A stretch of 64,000 nt of DNA from Microcebus murinus (taxonomy: Eukaryota > Chordata > Mammalia > Primates > Cheirogaleidae), in the NCBI RefSeq assembly GCF_040939455.1, contig NC_134120.1:59501501-59565500 (forward strand), in the 5' to 3' direction. The translations under genes were made by a program, and so were the position numbers. The notes below the pieces were generated by a model. It made no database searches and was not told where the DNA came from. It saw only the letters and a program-made list of their open reading frames with translations. Positions 23,576 through 37,280 of the stretch are shown here, piece by piece. How positions within the stretch are numbered: position 1 is the stretch's first letter; every line of letters begins with the position of its first letter.

Positions 23576-25035
23576 TGGGTCAAAGGATATGTGAATTTTA
23601 TAATGCATATAAATAATTTATTTTGAAAACCATCTTGTAGATTATATCATTATGTCAGAATACATTAAAATTTTCTGTACCTTCTACATCTAAGAACTAT
23701 AAAATGATTATTTCACTTAATAAAATACTTCAGTGCCTCAAATTACTTTTTGGATTATCAGGAAAAGATGTCATTCTTCAGGGTTTTGTTCTCAGCTTCC
23801 TCCTTTGAATAACATACTTGAGTTGAAAAATCCCCATCTCCAGTCCTTTGTCTTGGACCCAGACTCAGGATCAGCCAAGCTTGGTTTTCCTGTCTTTTGG
23901 ATCTGTACACTTTACCTCCAATCACCCAGTCTCAAAACCTCAGTGTTGGCTTTGCTTCCTCTTTTTCCTTATTCTCCTGAGTCTAACATCAACATTTAAT
24001 GGTTTTATTTCTATATACCCTGCCATTCACTAAATTCTGGCCTTTTTATCAACAGCAAGAGGTGGCTTCCTAACTGGCCTCATAGCTGCTACACTCTATC
24101 AGATTTCCCTGGAATAGTTTTAAAATAATTCTTCCTTAAATTATAATATATATCTATTAATAAATTATGACCCAAATCTGAAATATCTCCCTGTAAACTC
24201 CCTGGCTACACCTTCAAGGCCTCATCCCAACCCAAATCTAGAGCTGACTTCACATTACTCACTTTTCTAACACTCTTCTTCAGCCAAAACACTCTTGTAG
24301 TGGTGTCCCCAATTCCCAAACACGATGCCTGTTTTCCTTCCTTTGCACATGCTGTTTCCTCATCTAAAGGAGCCTTTTTCCAACTCTTCACCTATAGAAA
24401 CCCTGCATATCCTACCAGATCTAGCTCAAGTCTTACCTCTTTTCCCATCCATTCTATATAATAGAAGTAATTCCCTCAGAATCCCATTAACTTCTCTTCA
24501 GTATCACACTTTTAGCACTTACCTTTGCTGGAGTAACTTTTGCTCACATATAAGATTCCATTTTAAGCTCATTATTTGGAATATGTGGCACCCAGTATTT
24601 CATTTTTCTTTGAATATCCACCTCCCCAGGTAAATAGGAAAGCAAAATTCTCCTACACAAACTTGGGGGCTGAGAGTTGGAGGATGCTAAACTTGTGCAG
24701 ACACCAAACCCTGCCTCCTTTCTTCTTCCAGGTGGTGGGAGAGAATAAAGCTGGGTTCTCAGAGCGTTGATACTAGTTTTGTCCACCCTTGAAAGCCTTT
24801 GGGTCTCCAAACAAATGGAGGTCAGAGATCAGGCCCTCTAAAGGTCTAGAAGCTGTGCTAAGAGTGGGTTACTAACACGGGGGTATGTGTTAAATCTTTC
24901 CATTGCACCATCCTTCTCTCTCAATCCTGTCGTCCGTCTGTCTCCGTGCCCTTACTTCTAATCTTTCTTCAAGAAACATCACAAAGTGAAAGCGAAAGAA
25001 CCTCAACTGTTGATCTGCACTGTGTGTTACGTTAG
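23576..25035. other. Intergenic upstream of the CANX CpG island
   Basis: Mostly unique-looking. The part at about 24220-24590 (TTTGCACATGCTGTTTCCTC, TAGCTCAAGTCTTACCTC) reads like an antisense L2 fragment. No coding feature is supported. Confidence 0.45.
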
Positions 25036-25494
25036 GCAGTGAGGCGGCCACAGGCTTCAGGGCCCAGAGCGATGACTCTGCAGGAACGGTGGCGCCTGCC
25101 TACTCGGCTCGGTGCGGCCACCTCCAGGCCGGGCGAGGCAGCCAGGACCGGTTCCGCAGGCGCCCTGTCGGGGCCGCACTCGCTGCAAATGACCCTTCCT
25201 GATGGCCGACCGGACCTCCCACCCTTTCTGCCAGCTGCCATTTGCCCCTTCAGGGAAGGCCGTCGGAAGCCGGTCCCGGGTCCGGGTCCGGGTCTAGGCA
25301 TCCGAGGGCTGGCGACCACAGGAGCGGACAGAAGAGCCGCCGACCTGCCAGCTAAGGTAGCAGGGCAACCGCGCGGTAACGCCCGCCTGGCCCGGCCGCC
25401 CCGCCTCCAGACGCGCGCGCCCGGGGGCCGATCTACAGTGGTCCGCCCCCTCACCTCTCGCCCAACCGACAGCCACTTCCTGCCTCACTCTCGG

Positions 25495-25513
25495 CCAATC
25501 CTCACACTCCACG
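25495..25513 (+). promoter_or_regulatory. CANX: ER stress response element (CCAAT-N9-CCACG)
   Basis: CCAAT at 25495-25499, exactly nine bases, then CCACG at 25509-25513. This is a perfect match to the ERSE consensus, in which NF-Y binds CCAAT and ATF6 (or XBP1) binds CCACG. It lies in the same orientation as CANX, about 100-200 bp before the likely start sites. Calnexin is an ER chaperone, so induction by the unfolded protein response fits. Confidence 0.8.
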
Positions 25514-25593
25514 AAGAATAGCCCTAGGGGGCGTATGGGAAGGTGCATGGAGCGATGTCGGCGCCGACCAACCGGACGCTGGAGCTTGCACGG

Positions 25594-25602
25594 GGGGCGG
25601 GA
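25594..25602 (+). promoter_or_regulatory. CANX: GC box (Sp/KLF-type site)
   Basis: GGGGCGGGA downstream of the ERSE in the CANX CpG island. Confidence 0.5.
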
Positions 25603-25639
25603 CTTAGCGTTGGCTGTAGCTACTCAGGAGCGAGGGGCG

Positions 25640-25819
25640 GACGCGGGGCCGGACTTCGTGCAGTGGGGCTCGCTCGCGCGGCTGTGGTGGCCGAGGGCTC
25701 CTGGTTTTGCGGCACGTGACGGTCGGACCCCGTCCGCTGCCGTCGCCACTGCAGCGCGGGGCCAGGTGTGCGGGCGGGAGAAGGCTTGGGTACTGCCGGC
25801 GGACCCAGGGAGGCTGGAG
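25640..25819 (+). other. CANX: CANX exon 1 (non-coding), approximate
   Basis: Exon 2 starts three bases before the ATG, so a 5' non-coding exon is required. The best donor in the CpG island is CTGGAG|GTGAGA at 25819/25820. The 5' edge is a guess from the promoter elements. A weaker donor (GGCCAG|GTGTGC, about 25764) is the alternative. Confidence 0.45.
25713..25720 (+). promoter_or_regulatory. CANX: CACGTGAC E-box (bHLH-ZIP site)
   Basis: The palindromic E-box core CACGTG followed by AC. Read on the minus strand it is GTCACGTGCC, one base from the GTCACGTGAC motif used by TFEB/TFE3 and USF. It may lie inside or just before exon 1. Confidence 0.4.
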
Positions 25820-25960
25820 GTGAGACCGAAGGCCTGCGCGCGTCTTGGGGCCTGTGAGCACCCAGGGGGACTAGGAGCGCGCCTTCGCGGCCGAGGGGTC
25901 GGGCGTGGCCGGGGGCCGCGGGCCGCGGGGACGGGCTGGCTTTAGACGGCCTGGCCTTGG

Positions 25961-27070
25961 CAGACATGTCTGCGCTGAGGGACGAGCCCCAAACGCCGGC
26001 GCCTTCGGTTGAGGAGCCAGGCCCAGGCCGTGCCGCTGGATTCGGGAGGCGTGGCAGGTGCCCTAGAGCCTTTCTTGACCTCTGGGAAAGCTAACTTATT
26101 CCTGTAGCTTTGCTTCTAGGACTTTCTTAGGCCTCTTGTTGGCTGCCTGGGCAGCCGAATGGTGGGCTGAAGTAACCAGGCAAAGGTCTGGAATGGGATT
26201 GGGCCTAGTAGGTACCCCTATTGGTGGGTGGGGAAAGGTGATATTAGATCGAGAGGATATTTAGGGTTAGTGTTACTGTTCAGTATTCGAAAATAAAATC
26301 GTAAAGCGAAGACTTGATCCTAGCACCCTAAAGGATAAGGGGAATGTACTACAGCGAGAACGCACAGGGGTTGAAAAACTTTAGTCTTAACAGTTAAAGC
26401 ACCTATTTGGGTATGGGGAGTAATCCAGTCAGAGAGTCACAGGACATTAAAAGCAGCAAAGAACCCGAAAGCTAAGTACACCTTGTTTTATTACAGTGGA
26501 GGTCTAGAGGTCTGAAATGACTGGCCCAAGGTCATGTGATTAGTTTAATGATCACTGGCATTATAGTTGAGGTCTAGGCAGTTCTGGTGTAGTGGTTAAG
26601 GTGAAGGCCCTGGTTGAGGTCCTTAATCGGTCATTTGTTACTACGTGAATCAGCTTAGGCAGTTCTTACCCTTTGTGCCCATTTCTTGCCAAGTGATGGT
26701 TACTTGATGGACTTGTGAGGATTAAGTTAAGATTTGTATAAAATAAGACAGGGAAGTCTGATACATAGTAACTGCTGAATAATTATTGCAATAAATTATT
26801 ATAATCTGAATGCTTTTGGTACACTACACTGATATCCTCGTCTTTGAGTTGGGTAAGTACTGTTTCCCAGGTCCTGAAGTCACATTTATGGCAACGGAGG
26901 AAGAAACTGATATTGTGGATTGACTGCTGGGCATAACACAAGTGATTGCTAGTTTAGGGAAGTTAAACTGAGCTGAATATTAAAAGCTTGAGAGGACAAA
27001 GATGAACCACAGTTAAGTTTCCTTATCTCTAATTTAGGTAATGGAAGATTTTGCTCAATTTTTTAATAAG
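25961..27070 (+). other. CANX: CANX intron 1, proximal part
   Basis: Mostly unique intronic DNA. A MIR element, plus orientation, is visible at about 26580-26810 (GTGTAGTGGTTAAGGTGAAG, GGACTTGTGAGGATTAAGTT). Confidence 0.55.
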
Positions 27071-28048
<978 letters not shown>

Positions 28049-28342
28049 CCAGGCACAGTGGCTGATGCCTATAATCCTAGCACTCTGGGAGGCTGAGGCA
28101 GGAGTATCACTCAAGGTCAGGAATTCGAGACTCGCCTGAGCAAGAGCGGGACCCTGTCTCTACTAAAATTGGAAATTAGCTGGACAACTAAAAATACATA
28201 GAAAAAATTAGCTGGGCATGGTGGCGCATTCCTGTATTCCCAGCTACTTGGGAGGTTGAGGTAGGTAGGATTGCTTAAACCCAGGAGACTGAGGTACTCT
28301 AGACTGGGCAACAGAGCGAGACTCTGTCTCAAAAAAAAAAAT
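28049..28342 (+). repeat. Alu, plus orientation, CANX intron 1
   Basis: Starts AGCCAGGCACAGTGGCTG, with a shortened right arm (GGAGACTGAGGTACTCTAGA), ending ACTCTGTCTCAAAAAAAA. Confidence 0.9.
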
Positions 28343-28936
28343 TACTTTGAGAAGTGTAATGAACTGCAAATAGGAGAATTGGCAGCTAATAATACTTCCT
28401 AGGAAATAATAAAAAGTGCCCAAACATAGTTGTAACCTATATAGCTTGCAGTAAAACTTGTCAGGAAAGTACTAGTTGAATGCTTTGTTACTGCAACAGA
28501 TGTACTTGTAAATTAAGCTTAACTGTGAGCTGTAAAAATTATTTGAGAATTTTGTTTTTTAAAGAATTTAGAAATCTAAATTATATTTTGAGTATTTACA
28601 TCTTAAACCTACTTTAAGGTTAAAGGGGAAAAGTGCTATGGAAAAATCAATTTTAATGTTTCTGTCGGCTAAAAACAAAATCCAACATGTAAGTAAGGCA
28701 GTATAGATTTATTTTAAAATGGATTAGCATTTACGATAAAGACTACTTTGAATTTTGTGTATTTGTCCTCTTTAAATGCTTTTTTTAATTTTTATTTTTT
28801 CTCTAAGACAATAATCAGGAATTTAAATGCTTTTATTTACTTTTTTTTTTTCCTAAAAGGGGATGAGACCTGGATAAGTGTTTTTAGTTTTTGACTAGAT
28901 GCATGTGGTAATAAGATCAGAAGGTACCAAAAGTAG

Positions 28937-29035
28937 TACAGGTTGAGTATCCCTTATCTAACATGCTTGGGTCAGAATTGTTTTGGATTTTGGGAGATTT
29001 GCATTATATTTATCAGTTGAGTATCCCAAATAAAA
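28937..29035. mobile_element. MER2-type (Tigger-derived) fragment
   Basis: ACAGGTTGAGTATCCCTTAT opens it and a CAGTTGAGTATCCC copy closes it. This is the terminal part of a small non-autonomous Tigger-related element. Confidence 0.6.
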
Positions 29036-29131
29036 AAATGTTATGTTACTGAGCAACATCTAGTAATAATAATAATCACTGTTAATGTTGAGCATGTGCT
29101 GTAAACCAGGCACTGTCATAAGCACTTGATA

Positions 29132-29479
29132 TGCTTTTTTTTTTTTTTTTTTTTTTTTTTTTTGAGACAGGGTCTCACTCTGTTGCCCCGCCTAGAGTGC
29201 CGTGGCATCAGCCTAGCTCACAGCAACCTCAAACTCCTGGGCTCAAGCAATCCTCTTGCCTCAGCCTCCTGAGTAGCTGGGACTACAGGCATGCGCCACT
29301 ATGCCTGGCTAATTTTTTCTATATATTTTTATTTATCTAGCTAATTTCTTCCTATTTTTAGTAGAGATGGGGTCTCGCTCTTGCTCAGGCTGGTCTTGAA
29401 TGCCTGACCTTGAGTGGTCCTCCCACCTCTGGCCTCCCAGAGTGCTAGGATTACAGGCATGAGCTGCTGTACCCGGCCT
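29132..29479 (-). repeat. Alu inserted in a MIR
   Basis: Long T-run (29134-29163), lemur-type element ending GAGCTGCTGTACCCGGCC. Confidence 0.92.
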
Positions 29480-29520
29480 GCATTTTGTTTATACAACAGT
29501 TCTAAAAGGTAGGTATTGTT

Positions 29521-29864
29521 TTTTTTTTTTTTTTTTTTTTTTTTTTTGAGACAGAGTCTCTCTTTGTTGTCCAGGCTAGAGTGAGTGCCGTGGCGTCAGC
29601 CTAGCTCACAGCAACCTCAAACTCCTGGGCTCGAGTGATCCTTCTGCCTCAGCCTCCCGGGTAGCTGGGACTACAGGCATGCGCCACCATGCCCGGCTAA
29701 TTTTTTATATATATATCAGTTGGCCAATTAATTTCTTTCTATTTATAGTAGAGACAGGGTCTCGCTCTTGCTCAGGCTGGTTTCGAACTCCTGACCTTGA
29801 GCAATCCGCCCGCCTCGGCCTCCCAAGAGCTAGGATTACAGGCGTGAGCCACAGCGCCCGGCCT
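29521..29864 (-). repeat. Second Alu in the same MIR, with target duplication
   Basis: GGTAGGTATTGTT flanks it at 29508-29520 and 29868-29880. Close to consensus, hence probably young. Confidence 0.92.
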
Positions 29865-30334
29865 GGAGGTAGGTATTGTTAATTGTCATTTTAGAGTTGA
29901 GGAAACAGGCCCAGAGGTTAGTAATTTACCAAGATGACAAGTTTAAGTAGTCAGCCAGGATTCCTGGAGCTGACTTGAGTTCCAGTTCATGAACACTGTT
30001 ATATCTCTATCTTTGACTTTGGATGGATAATGTAATTTCTCTTAGTTTTAGTCTCCTTGTGTGTAGAATGGGGATGATAGTCTTCAGGGGTCCTTGTAAG
30101 AGTTATTAGATTACATAAAATGTCTATAAACCACAAATCAAAATTTTAAAAGTGCTTATTAGATGAATAGATAGCTTACATGAAAGATTGCCTCTTTTTC
30201 CTTATATACCGCCTATTTTAAAAGTTTGCTAATGTTTTTTAAAAACAACCAAGAACATTAGGTCATTTTTTTCTATTCCTCTTTCTAATTTCTCATGGAT
30301 TAAAGGAATTAGGGCTCAAATTTCTTCTTTTGAA

Positions 30335-31020
30335 AGACAGTCTCACAAATAAAAGCAGAGTTCCAATTGGTCTGTTTCACTGGTGAATTCTGCTGAATAC
30401 TTAGGGAAGAATTAACACCGTCTTTCACAAACTCTTGAAGAATGAAGGATGGGGAAACTTCCCTACTCACTCTGTGAGGTCAATATTACCCTGATAATAC
30501 CAAAATAAGACAAAGACTTCTTTGTCTTTGTTTATGATATTTCATAAACCAGTGTCTCCCCCATTTTTTTTTTTTTAAGACAAGGCCTCATGTTGCCCAG
30601 GATGGCTTCTGACACTTGGGCTCAAATGATCCTCCCACCTGCCTCCTTAGTAGATGGGATTATAGAGGTATGCCACTGTGCATAGACCAGTATCTTTTCT
30701 GAAAACAGGTGCAAAATTCTTCACTAAAATGCTAGGAAAGAAAATCCAGCAACATATAAAAAGGGTGATACACCATGACCAACTGGTGTTTATCCCAGGA
30801 ATGCAAGGTTGGTTCGACGTATAGCAATGAATGTGTGTCTTGTATGCCACATCAATAAAGAACAGAAACCACATGATCATTTCAATAGTTGGAGAAAAAC
30901 ACTCTTTCATGATAAACATTCAACAAAAACTATCAGTAGAACGGGACTTCCTTAGCCTGATTCAGAGACAAAGAAATTATCTCTTCACTTGAAAATAAAA
31001 TATAGAAAGAAACCTGAAAA
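30335..31020 (+). repeat. L1 ORF2 (reverse transcriptase) fragment
   Basis: Broken plus-strand L1 with reverse-transcriptase text around 30700-30870: a stretch reading as MLGKKIQQHIKRVIHHDQ, then FIPGMQGWF. A FLAM-like monomer interrupts it at 30564-30688. Stops and frameshifts make it inactive. Confidence 0.75.
30564..30688 (-). repeat. FLAM-like monomer in the L1 fragment
   Basis: T-run then AAGACAAGGCCTCATGTTGC, ending GGTATGCCACTGTGCATAG; a diverged single arm. Confidence 0.65.
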
Positions 31021-31290
31021 TACTTTGAGCCCACAATTGTTTTAATGATCTTTTTTTCTGAGAGGACCTTTACTGAGGATAAAGTTTCTGCCTTTGAGAA
31101 GTGAGAAATTTACTATTTCTTTAGTATTTGCCCATTCCTAAAGTTCATCTAAATAGTTGTTTGGATTTGCTGAAATAGATGCAGAGCATGCCTACCTCTG
31201 TTAAAAAATAGAATATTTGTGTTCATTTGAAGTCTCATGTATGTTATTAAATGTAGTAAAATAATATGGACTGTCTTTTTTTAAGGATGT

Positions 31291-31580
31291 GTGCTGAGGC
31301 CAGGTGAGGTGGCTCACGTCTGTAATCCTAGCACTTTGGGAGGCAGAGATGGAAGGAAAACTGAGCTCAGGAGTTTGAGACCAGCCTGAGCAAGAGTGAG
31401 ATCCATTTCTCTACCAAAAATAGAAAAAATTAGCCAGTCATGGTGGTGTGAGCCTGTAGTCCTAGCTACTCAGGAGGCTGAGGCAGGAAGATCACTTGAG
31501 CCCAATAGTTTGAGGTTGCAATGAGCAATGATGACACCACTGCACTCTACCCAGGGTGACAGAGTGTGACTTTGAAAAAA
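31291..31580 (+). repeat. Alu, plus orientation, CANX intron 1
   Basis: Starts AGGCCAGGTGAGGTGGCTCA, AluJ-like linker without the lemur insert, ending GTGACTTTGAAAAAAG. Confidence 0.88.
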
Positions 31581-31879
31581 GAAAAAAAGTGTGCTGAGAA
31601 CACAATTGTAATAAAAAAATGTTAATTTAGGAAAATTCACAAAGAAAAATAATTATTTGATAAAGCAGGAATAAATAAACAGAAATTTCTGTATCCAAAT
31701 GCTAAAATTACATATACACCGTTGCAAAGAAGAGTTAAGGAGAAATCATATAACATTATTGGAAGAAAGCAAGTTTTTCTTGTTATGTAAAATCATCCAG
31801 GCATATTAGACCTTTTGGTCAGGTACGAGAATTTAAAAATTTTCACTATGATTGTATGAATTATGTTTCAAAGAACAAA

Positions 31880-32090
31880 ACATTTGAATATGCCTATGAA
31901 GTGCTAGACTCTGGTAGACTTTATATTACCGTTTTGTATTTTCATAGCAAGCCTTTGAGGCAGTAGCACCATTATCCACATCTATAAAATAGGGAAAGAG
32001 GACTTTTGGAGTTAAATAAGTTGACCAAGGCCACCCAGAGGACCTAGAGACACTGGGACCCAGGTCCACCACATGCACCATGCTGCCCTG
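31880..32090 (+). repeat. MIR remnant
   Basis: The sequence CTTTGAGGCAGTAGCACCAT, then AATAGGGAAAGAGG, then AAGGCCACCCAGAGGACC, follows the order of the MIR 3' half. Confidence 0.55.
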
Positions 32091-32123
32091 TGTATGAGGA
32101 ATAAATTCTCTGAATCATCAGCT

Positions 32124-32470
32124 ATATTTTTTTATTTTTATTTTTTTTTTTTAGACAAAGTCTCACTTTGTTGCCCAGGCTAGAGTGAGTGCCGCGGCAT
32201 CAGCCTAGCTCACAGCAACCTCAGTCTCCTGGGCTCAAGCGATCCTACTGCCTCAGCCTCCTGAGTAGCTGGGACTACAGGCATGCGCCACCATGCCCGG
32301 CTAATTTTTTTTGTATATATATATTTTAGTTGGTCAATTAATTTCTTTCTATTTTTTAGTAGAGACAGGGTCTCGCTCAGGCTGATTTTGAACTCCTGAC
32401 CTCGAGCAATCCGCTCGCCTCGACCTCCCAGAGTGCTAGGATTACAGGCGTGAGCCACCGCTCCTGGCCA
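32124..32470 (-). repeat. Alu, minus orientation, with target duplication
   Basis: TGAATCATCAGCT flanks it at 32111-32123 and 32471-32483. Confidence 0.92.
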
Positions 32471-32796
32471 TGAATCATCAGCTTTAAAATAAGAAGCTTC
32501 CATCTCTAGAATTTAACTCACTCTTTCAGAAAAGTGGATTGAAATATCAAATGTGAGTAGCTTAGGTAATCTTGAAAATTACTTCTGATCTGAGGATTTG
32601 AGCCCTGGGCTTTTTTGCTCTATCTTTGAGAATCAAACCGTAAAGCTGTATGTTATAAATGTGTACATGTTTGGCCTATTTCTTCTTGGCTTTGTATATA
32701 TTTGTTCACATTTGTATCTGTGATCCTAGAAGATAGAGAATCTTTTACCTGGGTATAGATAGATAATTATATTTGATTACCAAAATGAAAACCCTT

Positions 32797-33123
<327 letters not shown>

Positions 33124-33140
33124 AGTTTTGTGCTTTAGAG

Positions 33141-33538
33141 CAGTGGTCGTCAACCTTTTTGGCACCAGGGACCAGTTTCATGGAAGATAATTTTACCATG
33201 GAGGGGAGCGTAGATGGTTTACCTCTCTGCTAATGATAATCTGAATTTGCAGCTGCTCCCCAGCGCTAGCATCACTGTCTCAGCTCTACTTCAGATAATC
33301 AGGCATTAGATTGTCAACCTAGACCTTTACCTGTGCAGTTTGTAGTTTATAGTAGGGTTCTGGCTCCTATGAGAAACTAATGTTCCTGCTGATCTGACAG
33401 GAGGCAGAGCTTATGCTGTGATGTGAGCCATAGGGAGCAGCTGTAAATACAGGTGAAGCTTCGCTTGCTTACCTGCCACTCCTGGTGTGTGCCTGGTTCT
33501 TAATAGGCCAGGGACCAATACTAGTCCTCAGCCCACAG
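33141..33538. mobile_element. hAT-Charlie (MER1-like) DNA transposon
   Basis: Opens CAGTGGTCGTCAACCTTTTT and continues with the GGCACCAGGGACCAGTTTCA theme. Flanked by 8-bp CTTTAGAG (33133-33140) and CTTTAGAA (33539-33546), 7 of 8 identical and close to the hAT preference. Non-coding. Confidence 0.75.
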
Positions 33539-33609
33539 CTTTAGAAGACCAGGTCTGTTTTAAGTTTGTTTATAGACAACTTTGATCAACTCTGAGGAAC
33601 CATTTCACT

Positions 33610-33892
33610 GATCCAGTAATACATTTTTTTAAAAAACTTTTAATTTTGAAGTCCCACAGGAAGTTGTAAAAATATTACAGAGAGGTCATTACAAGGGTAC
33701 CCATCACCCACCTTCCCCCAATGGTAGCAAACTGTAGTATAATGTCAAAACCAGGGAGTTAATATTGGTACAATTTATAGATCTTATTTAGATTTCACCA
33801 GTTTCTATGTGTATTTATGTGGTGTGTGTATAGTTCTGTGCAATTTGATGTCAATAATTGGTTTTGGAAATTTAACTTTTTTGATATCTTTT
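33610..33892 (-). repeat. Old L1 antisense fragment
   Basis: The phrases GTAAAAATATTACAGAGAGG, CACCTTCCCCCAATGGTAGC and TTATTTAGATTTCACCAGTT are typical of antisense L1M 3' regions. The same theme appears at the right edge (63880-64000). Confidence 0.6.
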
Positions 33893-34235
33893 TTTTTTTT
33901 TTTTTTTTTTTTTTTGAGACAGAGTCTCGCTTTTGTTGCCCAGGCTAGAGTGAGTGCCGTGGCGTCAGCCTAGCTCACAGCAACCTCAAACTCCTGGGCT
34001 CGAGTGATCCTTCTGCCTCAGCCTCCCGGGTAGCTGGGACTACAGGCATGCGCCACCATGCCCGGCTAATTTTTTTTTTTTATATATATATCAGTTGGCC
34101 AATTAATTTCTATTTATAGTAGAGACGGGGTCTCGCTCTTGCTCAGGCTGGTTTTGAACTCCTGACCTTGAGCAATCCGCCCGCCTCGGCCTCCCAAGAG
34201 CTAGGATTACAGGCGTGAGCCACAGCGCCCGGCCC
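33893..34235 (-). repeat. Alu, minus orientation, with target duplication
   Basis: TTTGATATCTTTT lies on both sides (about 33880-33892 and 34236-34248). Nearly identical to the copy at 29521, sharing the reading CTCCCAAGAGCTAGGATTAC. Confidence 0.92.
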
Positions 34236-34385
34236 TTTGATATCTTTTAATAGAAGGAAAAGTCTAGCATGAGTCTTAAGTAGTACTAACAAATTTGTAT
34301 TTTTTTTGTAAGTTAGATAAGAGATAGGTTATAATATTGTAAGTTTATCTTGATACTAAATTAAACTCAAAAACTTGATTAGTAG

Positions 34386-34719
<334 letters not shown>

Positions 34720-34830
34720 AAAAACTTGATTAGTAGAATTAATACCACAGTTTATTCATAAACTCAGAAAACATGGGCAGATATATGTGATATCAAGGTC
34801 ACCCTCAGTCTATTTTTAGAAATTTTGTTT

Positions 34831-35232
<402 letters not shown>

Positions 35233-35255
35233 GACAATGTTTTTTATTTGTTTGT

Positions 35256-35593
35256 TTGTTTGTTTATTTATTTATTGAGACAAAGTCTCGCTTTGTTGCC
35301 CAGGCTAGAATGGGTGCCTTGGCCATCAGCCTAGCTCACAGCAACCTCAAACTCCTGGGCTCAAGCAATCCTTCTGCCTCGCCTCCCGAGTAGCTGGGAC
35401 TACAGGCATGCGCCACCATGCCCAGCTAATTTTTTCTATATATATTAGTTGGCCAATTAATTTCTTTCTATTTATAGTAGAGACGGGGTCTCGCTCTTGC
35501 TCTGGCTGGTTTTGAACTGCTGACCTTGAGTGATCCTCCCACCTCAGCCTCCCAGAGTGCTAGGATTATAGGCGTGAGCCACCGCACCTGGCC
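35256..35593 (-). repeat. Alu, minus orientation, facing the preceding Alu
   Basis: Starts after a (TTTG)n/(TTTA)n run, ends GAGCCACCGCACCTGGCC. It lies tail-to-tail about 25-45 bp from the plus Alu ending at 35232. Confidence 0.92.
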
Positions 35594-36300
35594 AAACTTT
35601 TTCATTTTGCAGAATCGAAACTCTACATCCATTAACAACTCTCCTTTGCTCCCTCCCCATATCCTCTGGTAGACACCATTCTCCTTTTCCTTATCAGTGA
35701 ACTTGACTACTTTATATTTCTTATATACGTGGAATCATACAGTAATTGTTCTTTTGTGACTGGCTTATTTTGCTTGGTATAACATCTTGTAGGTTCATCC
35801 ATATTATAGCATGTGAAAGAATTTCCTTCTCTTTTTTTAATCTTTTTTATTTTTGGAGATATACAGTCTCACTGTGTTGCCCTGGCTGGTCTCAAACTCC
35901 TGGCTTCAAGAGATTCTCCTGCCTCCCAAAGTGCTGGGATTACAGGCATGAGCACGGTACCTGGCTGATTTCCTTATTTTTTAAGGTTGAATTGTATTCT
36001 ATTGTTTGTGTAAGTAGTATTTTGTTTCTCCTTTCATCTGTTAATGGAGATTTAAAATTTCTTCCACCTCTTGGCTGTTGTGAGTAGTGCTGCTATGAAC
36101 ATGAGTGTATGGATATCTCTTGGAGACTCTGCTCTTAATTATTTTGGATATACACCTAGAATTGGGATTACTGGATCATACAGTAGTTGTTTTCCATAGC
36201 AGCTGCATCATTTTACAGTCCCTTCAACAGTGCACGAGAGTTCTGACTTCTCTACATGCCTGTCAATACTTGTTGAATATTGTATGATAGAACTTGATTA
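35594..36300 (-). repeat. Old L1 antisense fragment with a FLAM insert
   Basis: Contains TACGTGGAATCATACAGTAA, GGTTCATCCATATTATAGCA and TATACACCTAGAATTGGGAT, typical of antisense L1M. A FLAM-like monomer occupies 35838-35965. Confidence 0.7.
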
Positions 36301-36374
36301 CACTTTTAATAGAAGCTTCATAAAAACTTTTTTTTTGAGTTTTCAGGCTTGAATGTTCCTGTTACGATATCTTT

Positions 36375-36720
<346 letters not shown>

Positions 36721-36939
36721 CCTGTTACGATATCTTTACATAGTGATTTTTAGCTAAAACCTTTGGCTCATGTTCTTATTTCAGAATATGGAAAGGGACA
36801 TAACCCTGGGAAGAAAGCAAACTAGTGGGCAAAAGTAGGTTGTGGCAGTTGGGGAGAAAGATGAGAAGAATCCATAGAGTTTGTCATAAAGAGAAAATTA
36901 AGAGGAAAACAGTACTTCTGGTGTGCATTTTAGTTTTTT

Positions 36940-37264
36940 GTTTTTTTTTTTGAGACAGTCTCATTTTGTTGCCCAGGCTAGAGTGAGTGCGGTGGCGTCA
37001 GCCTAGCTCACAGCAACCTCAAACTCCTGGGCTCAAGCCATCCTGCTGCCTCAGCCTCCCAAGAAGCTGGGACTACAGGCATGCGCCACTATGCCCGGGT
37101 AATTTTTTCAATATATTAGTTGGCCAATTAATTTCTTTCTATTTATAGTAGAGACAGGATCTTGCTCTTGCTCAGGCTGGTTTTGAACTCTTGACCTTGA
37201 GCAGTCCACCCACCTCGTCCTCCCAGAGTGCTAGCATTACAGGCGTGAGCCACTGCGCCTGGCC
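36940..37264 (-). repeat. Alu, minus orientation, with target duplication
   Basis: TGCATTTTAGTTTTTT at 36924-36939 and 37265-37280. Confidence 0.93.
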
Positions 37265-37280
37265 TGCATTTTAGTTTTTT

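Larger units (their letters stand above)
25036..25960 (+). promoter_or_regulatory. CANX: CpG-island promoter of CANX
   Basis: About 0.9 kb of GC-rich, CpG-dense DNA in an otherwise AT-rich neighbourhood, with no TATA box seen. It holds the CCAAT-N9-CCACG element (25495), a GC box (25594) and a CACGTGAC motif (25713), followed by a good splice donor at 25820. The 12.6-kb gap to the first coding exon fits the known long first intron of CANX. Open frames here on both strands are composition effects. The left half (25040-25450) could serve a second start site or an antisense transcript, but the sequence does not decide this. Confidence 0.8.
29056..30000 (+). repeat. MIR element split by two Alus
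   Basis: MIR text runs in three pieces: 29060-29130 (AACCAGGCACTGTCATAAGC), 29480-29520 (AGTTCTAAAAGGTAGGTATT) and 29868-30000 (TTAGAGTTGAGGAAACAGGC). Alus fill the two gaps. Confidence 0.75.

Noticed and set aside
25032..25967. Overlapping open frames on both strands in the CANX CpG island
   Set aside because: Open on both strands at once with low-complexity arginine/proline/alanine content; typical of CpG islands.
30700..30960. Active L1 reverse transcriptase
   Set aside because: Fragmentary, frame-broken and interrupted by a FLAM-like monomer.
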